NCBI GenBank assembly: GCA_014728185.1
Contig: WJMB01000042.1
Location: 1 to 11,770, forward strand
Origin: Candidatus Coatesiibacteriota bacterium
Lineage (GTDB): Bacteria; RBG-13-66-14
Direction: 5' to 3'
Length of the DNA: 11,770 bases
Part shown: one piece after another, positions 7,199 through 11,770 of the stretch
Position numbering within the stretch: position 1 is the stretch's first letter
Layout of the letters: every line of letters begins with the position of its first letter
Made by a program: the position numbers and the translations under genes
The notes under the pieces: model-generated
The model's database searches: none
What the model was told of the DNA's origin: nothing
What the model saw: only the letters and a program-made list of their open reading frames with translations

Positions 7199-7672
7199 CT
7201 AGAAGGTGAAGGTCAGCTTGGAGCCGCGGGCGTCGTCGCGGGCGTCGATGGCCACATGGGGATGCTTGCCCAGGTTCTTGCGCATGGCTGCGGCCATGAC
7301 GTTCATGATCGGGCAGGTGAAGGGGTGCTCGACGCCGGACTTCTTCATGGCCTTGGAGAGGTTGTAACCGTGGCAGCCGTCGACGTGGACCACGGCGTGG
7401 CCGTCGTCCTCCTCGGCGATCTCGATCTTGTCGGCGAAGCCGAACTCGTCGACGAACAGGCGGCCGACCTCGATGAGTTCCTCATGAACGTTCTCGCCGC
7501 CGATCTCCAGGCCCATCTCCTTCTGCATGATCTCCAGCAGGTCGTCGCCCACGGCGTGCATCACGGCGTAGGATGACTCGCCGAACAGGTCATAGAGCCC
7601 CTTGGCCAGGCCCTCGATGACCAGCTTGTACATCCGCACCAGATTTCTCTTTTTTTGTTCTTCGGTAGCCAC
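7199..7672 (-). CDS. Small V4R-like (hydrocarbon/ligand-binding-type) protein, tentative
   Basis: The protein has 157 residues and starts at GTG (7670-7672), chosen because AAGGAG lies about 7 bases upstream. I do not recognise a named family with certainty. The layout, an N-terminal helical half followed by LIEVGRLFVDEFGFADKIEI, alternating strands, Cys/His-bearing segments and a final strand SKLTFTF, resembles V4R domains, which bind small hydrophobic ligands or metal and act as sensors. Candidate ligands for metal or a redox centre are Cys100-His101 (DGCHGYN) and His116/Cys120 (HPFTCP). It is the last gene of the sigma-54 operon, 70 bases after the Roadblock gene, with a small hairpin in that gap. 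It lacks membrane segments and a signal peptide. It could equally be an unrelated alpha/beta sensor domain; coding status is secure, fold assignment is not. Confidence 0.72.
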   Translation of the reverse strand: MATEEQKKRNLVRMYKLVIEGLAKGLYDLFGESSYAVMHAVGDDLLEIMQKEMGLEIGGENVHEELIEVGRLFVDEFGFADKIEIAEEDDGHAVVHVDGCHGYNLSKAMKKSGVEHPFTCPIMNVMAAAMRKNLGKHPHVAIDARDDARGSKLTFTF

Positions 7673-7707
7673 TTCAGCTCCTTCCGTAGTTGAGTGGGTA
7701 AATCCAC

Positions 7708-7722
7708 CCCGGTCGAACCGGG
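7708..7722. repeat. Intercistronic hairpin between the Roadblock and V4R-like genes
   Basis: CCCGGT (7708-7713) pairs with ACCGGG (7717-7722) with a 3-base loop. On the minus strand it lies about 20 bases after the Roadblock stop and about 36 bases before the next GTG. Only GTGGATTT follows, so full termination is unlikely; it may attenuate, or set differential stability of, the two parts of the mRNA. Confidence 0.45.
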
Positions 7723-7742
7723 TTTTCGTAGTGGTTGGAAAC

Positions 7743-8111
7743 CTAGAGAACGCCGGCCAGCTTCTCGGCGCCCTTCTTGGCGACCATGCGCACGTTGCCC
7801 AGCACGGCGTCCTTGCTGACGGCCATGCCCAGGTAGAAGTTGCTGTTGCCGATGAAGCGGGTGATCACCCAGCCGCCGTCGTGCTCGACCAGGCTCTCCT
7901 CGAATTTGCTGATGCCCAGCTCGGTGAGACTCTTGCGGATCAGGCTCATCACCAGGGCGAACTTCACCCCGTAGGAGTCCTGGGCTTCACTGGACATGCC
8001 GTTGTTGACCTGGGCGATATGAATACCGTCCATTCCGACAACGCCGGCCGCGAGAAGCCCGTCGACTTCTTTCGCGGTTTCCTGCAGGATCTGTTGGGCT
8101 TGGGAAGGCAT
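7743..8111 (-). CDS. Roadblock/LC7 domain protein (MglB-like)
   Basis: The 122 residues form a single Roadblock/LC7 domain: helix 1 (about 3-20), a strand pair around VGMDGIHIAQ (25-34), a long central helix (about 48-66), strands HDGGWVITRFI (77-87) and FYLGMAV (92-98), and the closing helix NVRMVAKKGAEKL (106-118). Such proteins dimerise and typically serve as activators or scaffolds for Ras-like GTPases, as MglB does for MglA. AAAGGAGG lies about 5-7 bases before the ATG, an excellent ribosome site. The gene starts 15 bases after the response-regulator stop. It is a clear paralog of the C-terminal half of the protein at 9391-10146: both have H-x-x-GW, AVLGN, R-x-VA-x-K and KL in register. 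No GTPase gene is in the window. Confidence 0.9.
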   Translation of the reverse strand: MPSQAQQILQETAKEVDGLLAAGVVGMDGIHIAQVNNGMSSEAQDSYGVKFALVMSLIRKSLTELGISKFEESLVEHDGGWVITRFIGNSNFYLGMAVSKDAVLGNVRMVAKKGAEKLAGVL

Positions 8112-8126
8112 CTATTCCTCCTTTGG

Positions 8127-9131
8127 CTAGTCTTCTGTTCCGGACCCCTCACGCTCTTTGCGTGAGAGGTTTTCCTTACGCAGCCGCTCCATCTCCTCCA
8201 TGGCCTTCTTGAGTTCCTCCTCGGCCAGGGCCTCGATGTCCACGGCGGTCTTCTTGGCTCTTTCCTTTTCGGCGGCTTCCTCGGCGGCCTCCTTGACAGC
8301 CTGTTGGGCGGCTTCCTCGGCCGCTTTCTCCTGATCGGCGGTCTCCGACTCGGCCGCCTGCTGCGCACTTTCATCCTCGATCTCCAGATCATCGATCTGC
8401 AGGGCGTCCTCGAGGTTCTTGGCGGTCAGTACGGGCTCGGGGGGCGGCTCACCCTTGCGGGCCTCGTCGGCCAGGCGGGCGGCCTCCATCTGCAGCTCCA
8501 TCAGGGGCTGCTGTATCTTTCGCTTGAAGACCGGCCGCTGCTTCTTGACGGTGATCTGGCAGTCGTTCCAGGACAGGATGGTCAACGCGGCCTCTTCGGG
8601 GGTCTTGTCACCCAGTTGGGCGTCGAAGAGCTTGCCCCGGGCAAAGCGCAGGATGCCCGTCTCGCCCCAGATCGAGTTGTGCACGTCGATACGGCAGGTC
8701 TTCTGCTCCATCTCGACCATCTGCAGGAAGCTGGCCAGGGAGATGCCCTTGAGCTGGCCCTCCTTGCCCCAGCTATCGGCGGCCTTGATGATCAGCTTGT
8801 GCAGTTGGTCTATATCGATGGGCTTCTCGATGTAGGCGATGGAGTACTCGTCGAAGGCCCGTTCGATCTCGGCGGTGCCGTAGGCGGTCATCACGATGCA
8901 GGGTAGGTCTGGGTTGTCCTTGACCACGCGGGCGATCAGCTCGAAGCCGTCCATCTTGGGCATCTTGAGATCGGTGACCAGGACGTTGATCGGCTCCGAA
9001 TCGAGAATCTCCAGGGCCCGGCGGCCGTTGTTGGCCTCCAGGTAGGTGAAGTCCTCGGTGTACTGCTGCATGCCGTCGACCAGGCTCTCCAGAAAAGCCG
9101 CGTCATCATCGACAATTAACACTTTGGCCAT
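8127..9131 (-). CDS. Response regulator: receiver + DUF4388 domain + charged helical tail
   Basis: The protein has 334 residues. The receiver (1-118) is complete, with Asp8/Asp9, phospho-acceptor Asp54 in VTDLKMPKMDG, Thr82 and Lys103 in EKP, so it should be phosphorylated by a histidine kinase. Residues 126-215 match DUF4388 (LKGISLASFLQMVEMEQKT, GILRFARGKLFDAQ, ALTILSW), a domain common in bacterial signalling proteins that also carry receivers and thought to mediate protein contacts. Residues 240-334 are extremely rich in Glu, Ala and Lys and predict a long charged helix or coiled coil rather than DNA binding. The ATG is preceded by GGAGGTG (9137-9143). It is the first gene of the operon, so the output is probably contact with the downstream Roadblock or V4R-like protein, not transcription. 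The cognate kinase is unknown; the large PAS sensor is a possible one. Confidence 0.93.
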   Translation of the reverse strand: MAKVLIVDDDAAFLESLVDGMQQYTEDFTYLEANNGRRALEILDSEPINVLVTDLKMPKMDGFELIARVVKDNPDLPCIVMTAYGTAEIERAFDEYSIAYIEKPIDIDQLHKLIIKAADSWGKEGQLKGISLASFLQMVEMEQKTCRIDVHNSIWGETGILRFARGKLFDAQLGDKTPEEAALTILSWNDCQITVKKQRPVFKRKIQQPLMELQMEAARLADEARKGEPPPEPVLTAKNLEDALQIDDLEIEDESAQQAAESETADQEKAAEEAAQQAVKEAAEEAAEKERAKKTAVDIEALAEEELKKAMEEMERLRKENLSRKEREGSGTED

Positions 9132-9158
9132 CTCGTCACCTCCAGTGGCCCTCTATAG

Positions 9159-9175
9159 TGCAAAAGCCGTGCCAG
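9159..9175 (-). promoter_or_regulatory. Sigma-54 (-24/-12) promoter of the response regulator operon
   Basis: The minus strand reads CTGGCACGGCTTTTGCA, which fits TGGCACG-N4-TTGCA without a mismatch. Both invariant doublets, GG and GC, are at the right spacing. Transcription would start near 9148, giving a 5' leader of about 17 bases that already contains the GGAGGTG ribosome site. Sigma-54 promoters need an enhancer-binding ATPase, whose sites would be expected in 9180-9330; I see no clear palindrome pair there. Confidence 0.9.
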
Positions 9176-9330
9176 TTTGATTGGTTCAGCAAGGATCGTT
9201 GACAGCAGTGATTCTAGTAGTGCATAAGCGTTTAGCGATACGACAGAAAGTCCACTTTGAACCGGCTCATTATGACTGGCCTTTCAGGATGGCCGGGCAA
9301 TTGTGGGCTCCATTTCCATTGCCAGATATG

Positions 9331-9359
9331 AAAAAGGACGGACCGGGCCGGTCCGTCCT
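9331..9359 (-). terminator. Intrinsic terminator after the second Roadblock gene
   Basis: On the minus strand AGGACGGACC, a 5-base loop and GGTCCGTCCT form a perfect 10-bp GC-rich stem (9335-9344 with 9350-9359), and the stem runs directly into a T run (9331-9335 region). It sits 32 bases beyond the TGA of the leftward gene and insulates the sigma-54 operon from read-through. Confidence 0.93.
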
Positions 9360-9390
9360 GGAAATCCACCAAAGGTCTAGTCATACGGCA

Positions 9391-10146
9391 TCAAGCTGGC
9401 CGGCCCCTACTCCGTCGGGAGCCCTCAACGCAAGCATCCAGGCAGGCTCCCCGATCAACACGCTCATCGGGGTAGTGATCCTCGAACACGGCGCCCAGCT
9501 TGGCCGAGGTCTTGCGGGCCACCAGGCGAAGATTGCCCAGCACCGCCGATCCGTCGACCTCTATGCCCAGTTTGAGCCGGGTACCTTCGATGGGACGGTG
9601 AATGATCCAGCCCTCGCCGTGGGTGATCAGGTTCTCGACCAGTTGATTGCGACCCAGGTCTTGCAGGCTGCGATCCACCAGCCCCTGGACGAGGGCGAAG
9701 CGGTAGGCGTGATTGGTACAGAAACTCAGGCTGCGCACCGGACTGTAACGCACCAGGATATAGCCGTCTCGGGCGGTGACGGTCATGCCCCTGAGTCCGT
9801 CCAACTCCTCGGCGGCCTCGGTCAGCACAATCTCGCAGGTTTGACACAGGACTTGTCGCGCCGCCTTTCGCGTTCTGCGCTGGCTCTGGCGGTGATGTTC
9901 ACGTCGCAACCGATCGATGGCCGTACGGTGCTGCTGATTGAGCAACTGGAGAAAAAGACCGTCTCCGGAGGTGGAACCGCAATCGGCGGTTACCTCACGG
10001 CGCAGACGATCGACTATCCGTCCCCCGGAAAAGATCAGCGTCTGGATGACCTGGCTCTCCGCCCGACCCCGGGTTTCGGTCTGTATGTGGTAGGTAACCT
10101 CGTCGATCAGCAGCTTATCGTTCTTGAAGAAAAGCTGCGCACCCAT
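9391..10146 (-). CDS. Roadblock/LC7 protein with N-terminal extra domain and basic linker
   Basis: The protein has 251 residues. Residues 1-50 form a small beta-rich domain (FFKNDKLLIDEVTYHIQTET, VIQTLIFSGGRIVDR) of a kind I have seen near Roadblock proteins but cannot name. Residues 78-97 are a strongly basic linker (11 Arg/Lys and 2 His in 20). Residues about 101-220 are a Roadblock domain ending GNLRLVARKTSAKL, paralogous to the 122-residue protein at 7743-8111. Cysteine pairs CQTC (101-104) and CLDAC (235-239) flank the Roadblock domain and could bind metal or respond to redox state. GGAGG lies about 11 bases before the ATG, slightly far but the only good site. The gene is monocistronic, with its own likely promoter and a strong terminator. 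It probably acts in the same pathway as the neighbouring operon, as a scaffold or GTPase partner; this is inference. Confidence 0.88.
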   Translation of the reverse strand: MGAQLFFKNDKLLIDEVTYHIQTETRGRAESQVIQTLIFSGGRIVDRLRREVTADCGSTSGDGLFLQLLNQQHRTAIDRLRREHHRQSQRRTRKAARQVLCQTCEIVLTEAAEELDGLRGMTVTARDGYILVRYSPVRSLSFCTNHAYRFALVQGLVDRSLQDLGRNQLVENLITHGEGWIIHRPIEGTRLKLGIEVDGSAVLGNLRLVARKTSAKLGAVFEDHYPDERVDRGACLDACVEGSRRSRGRPA

Positions 10147-10215
10147 CTCTCACGTGACCTCCTGTTTGATTGTTGACGGTCCGGTTGGAAGGAACCCCTC
10201 TCAGATGCGACTTAA

Positions 10216-10244
10216 AGCATATACTAGTTGAGACTTTATTTCAA
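10216..10244 (-). promoter_or_regulatory. Likely sigma-70 promoter of the second Roadblock gene
   Basis: On the minus strand TTGAAA (10239-10244, 5/6) is followed after exactly 17 bases by TATGCT (10216-10221, 4/6), in a locally AT-rich stretch. It points at the Roadblock gene, with a leader of about 60 bases. Confidence 0.45.
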
Positions 10245-10373
10245 GTAGAGCTCCGATATACCTGAGCGGGCGACCAGGCCGCAAATCCGGCAGGTGACGA
10301 CTCACCATGCTTGAAAAGGGCTCGATGAAAGGGGAACCGCCGACGTGATCCCGCGGGGACGCGGCATCCCTTC

Positions 10374-10382
10374 TGGTACAAT
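10374..10382 (+). promoter_or_regulatory. Possible extended -10 promoter upstream of the LarA-family gene
   Basis: TGGTACAAT fits the extended -10 pattern TGnTATAAT with one mismatch; no good -35 accompanies it. Transcription from about 10389 would yield a leader of about 210 bases. A second candidate -10, TATTAT (10550-10555), would give a leader of only about 40 bases but also lacks a -35. Confidence 0.3.
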
Positions 10383-10385
10383 GAG

Positions 10386-10465
10386 CTGGAGTGGAAGCGC
10401 TCCAGTGTTCGGGACCGCCGCCCGGTCCGCCGGATTGCCAGCGTGTTGCCGACGCCTGTGTCGGC
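10386..10465 (+). other. Three successive hairpins in the 454-base region before the LarA-family gene
   Basis: CTGGAG (10386-10391) pairs with CTCCAG (10400-10405); GGACCG (10412-10417) with CGGTCC (10423-10428); GCCGAC (10448-10453) with GTCGGC (10460-10465). All are perfect 6-bp stems with loops of 5-8 bases. They lie within the divergent intergenic region 10147-10600, which otherwise shows only promoter-like sequences and no credible gene. A structured leader is possible; I could not match it to a known riboswitch. Confidence 0.4.
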
Positions 10466-10600
10466 TCTATGGACAAATCACGACCGCAAACCAACTCAAC
10501 GCAGCACTTCACCATGTTCGCCCCGGCGATCTCTATAAGCTGGCACTTATATTATACGCTGGTCCCGGACAGAGTTCACAAGCCATCTTGATGCTAAAAA

Positions 10601-11770
10601 ATGGAACCCCCACCACTCAAAATAGGCGCCGCTATTGAGCATCTGAGGCTCCGGTCGGGCTGGAAGCCCCTGCTTCCGGCGGAGCACCCCGTCCTCGATG
10701 CCGGCCCCGCCCTGTGTCGAGCCCTGGCCGAACCCGTCGCCGGAACGCCCCTGGCCGAACTCCTGGTCGAACGCCGACCACGCAACGTCGCCCTCATCGT
10801 TCCCGACATCACCCGCGACGCCCACCAGACCGCGCTGGTGCCCGAGCTGTTGGGACTCCTACGCAAGGCGGGTGTTCCGGCGGACCGGGTGACCATTCTG
10901 ATCGCTTTGGGCCTGCATCGGGCCTTGAGTGACAGCGAGCTGACGGACCTTCTCGGCGAATCGACCGCGACGGGTTGCCGTATCGTCCAGCCCCCGGCCG
11001 ACCACTCCGCCGACTTCATCTACCTGGGGCGCACCAGGCGGGGCACCCCGCTGCTGCTCCACCGCGCCCTGGTGGAGGCCGACTTCCGCCTGACCCTGGG
11101 CGAGGTCGACGGCCACTACTTCGCCGGTTTCTCCGGAGGGCGCAAGGCCGTGCTGCCGGGCTGCGCCGCCCGCCCCGCCGTGCTGGCCAACCACTCCCTG
11201 GTCTTTCGGGAGGGACGACGCGATCCCGCCGCCGACCTGGGCCGCCTCGAAGGCAATCCCGTGGCCGAGGACCTGGCAGAAGCCCAGCGCCGCCTGGGGG
11301 TCGATTTCGCCGTCAACGTCGTCAACGACACCACCGGCAACCTCGCCACCCTCACCGCCGGCGAGCCGGAAGCCGCCTTTCACAGCGCCGTGGACCTCTG
11401 CAGGCGACTCCACAGCCCGGCGGAGCTGAAGCGAAAGCCCCTGGTGATCGCTTCGGCGGGGGGCCATCCCCTGGACCTCGATCTGCGCCAGAGCCACAAA
11501 GCCCTGGACAACGCCTGTCGCCTGCTGGAGCCTGGCGGAACCCTGGTCTTCCTGGCGGCCTGCCCCGAGGGCGTCGGGAGCCTGAAGCCCTGGCTGCGCC
11601 TGGGCTCAGCCGAGGCCGTGCGGGAACGCATCGCCCGGGAATACTCCATCCCCGGACAGACCGCCTGGTCGCTGCTGACCAAGCTGGAGCGGCACCGGGT
11701 CCTCTGGGTGGGGAGATTGACCGAATCCGACTTCGGCGCCGTGCGCCCGACCATCCACGCCACCCTCGCC
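10601..11770 (+). CDS. LarA-family nickel-pincer-dependent racemase/epimerase (3' end outside window)
   Basis: The frame is open for 390 codons from ATG 10601 to the right edge; an in-frame TAA at 10595 means no earlier start is possible. LarA of Lactobacillus plantarum is about 424 residues, so roughly 30 residues are missing. The LarA active-site pattern is complete: Arg72 (DITRD), His106 (GLHR), His172 (DGHYFAGFSGG), Lys182 (GGRKAVLPG, the residue that anchors the nickel pincer nucleotide), His198 (ANHS), and Gln297/Lys300 (RQSHK). Spacing is within 2-3 residues of the characterised enzyme. LarA relatives racemise or epimerise 2-hydroxy acids by hydride transfer, and substrates vary among homologs, so lactate is not assured. 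Activity requires the LarB, LarC and LarE cofactor pathway, none of which is visible. The ATG lacks a clear ribosome site; a leaderless or structured-leader mRNA is possible. It is the only plus-strand gene. Confidence 0.9.
   Translation, partial: MEPPPLKIGAAIEHLRLRSGWKPLLPAEHPVLDAGPALCRALAEPVAGTPLAELLVERRPRNVALIVPDITRDAHQTALVPELLGLLRKAGVPADRVTILIALGLHRALSDSELTDLLGESTATGCRIVQPPADHSADFIYLGRTRRGTPLLLHRALVEADFRLTLGEVDGHYFAGFSGGRKAVLPGCAARPAVLANHSLVFREGRRDPAADLGRLEGNPVAEDLAEAQRRLGVDFAVNVVNDTTGNLATLTAGEPEAAFHSAVDLCRRLHSPAELKRKPLVIASAGGHPLDLDLRQSHKALDNACRLLEPGGTLVFLAACPEGVGSLKPWLRLGSAEAVRERIAREYSIPGQTAWSLLTKLERHRVLWVGRLTESDFGAVRPTIHATLA

Noticed and set aside
7706..7726. TTCGA-containing hairpin resembling a tRNA T-arm
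   Set aside because: No acceptor, D or anticodon arm surrounds it, and the stem pairs as 6 bp with a 3-base loop rather than 5 bp with a 7-base loop.
8304..8906. 200-codon plus-strand frame opposite the response regulator
   Set aside because: The minus strand shows a complete receiver domain and DUF4388; the opposite frame has no motif.
9199..9227. TTGACA on the plus strand near the sigma-54 promoter
   Set aside because: The best -10 at the right distance (GCATAA or TGCATA) is poor and no plus-strand gene follows.
9181..10176. 331-codon plus-strand frame opposite the second Roadblock gene
   Set aside because: It runs through the sigma-54 promoter-proximal region and the intrinsic terminator and is antisense to a clear Roadblock domain.
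10290..10375. Segment with AAAGGGG and CCCGCGGGG resembling parts of a cobalamin riboswitch
   Set aside because: The conserved blocks are not in the right order or spacing and the B12-box core is absent.
10541..10558. TGGCAC on the plus strand as a second sigma-54 promoter
   Set aside because: The -12 element is missing; TATATTATAC replaces the required TTGC at the correct spacing.
10345..10638. Possible 97-residue plus-strand protein before the LarA-family gene
   Set aside because: It overlaps the LarA start out of frame, lacks a ribosome site and has no conserved-looking segments.

Overview
The window is GC-rich chromosomal DNA from a bacterium that I cannot place to phylum. Multi-PAS sensing, a perfect sigma-54 promoter, receiver-DUF4388 and Roadblock/LC7 proteins, and an amidoligase point to an environmental Gram-negative-type lineage, such as a myxobacterial/deltaproteobacterial relative or an uncultured candidate phylum. 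I see no tRNA, rRNA, transposase, phage gene or CRISPR array. Every gene except the last lies on the minus strand.

Layout from left to right. (a) 1-3439, minus: the first 1146 residues of a very large PAS/GAF sensor, cut by the left edge. It begins with a receiver-like domain that lacks the usual acidic pocket. (b) 3699-6399, minus: a tightly packed three-gene operon, transcribed as beta-carbonic anhydrase, amidoligase (COOH-NH2 ligase of the glutamine-synthetase/GCS fold), then a stand-alone class II glutamine amidotransferase. The genes are 4 and 3 bases apart. (c) 6400-7198: about 800 bases without a convincing gene. It holds an AT-rich patch with two DnaA-box-like sites, a good -35/-10 pair on the plus strand, and several inverted repeats. 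(d) 7199-9131, minus: an operon of a receiver-DUF4388-helical-tail response regulator, a Roadblock/LC7 protein, and a small protein resembling V4R ligand-binding domains. A perfect -24/-12 sigma-54 promoter drives it. (e) 9391-10146, minus: a second Roadblock protein with an extra N-terminal domain, ending in a textbook intrinsic terminator. (f) 10601-11770, plus: a LarA-family nickel-pincer racemase/epimerase with all recognised active-site residues, cut by the right edge and preceded by a long structured intergenic region.

Two clusters look most like undescribed systems. In the first, the amidotransferase would release ammonia from glutamine and the ligase would form an amide bond with ATP, while the carbonic anhydrase would supply or remove bicarbonate. 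The substrate is unknown. In the second, a phosphorylatable regulator, two paralogous Roadblock proteins and a V4R-like sensor sit together with no Ras-like GTPase in view. This suggests a signalling or polarity module whose GTPase, if any, lies elsewhere.
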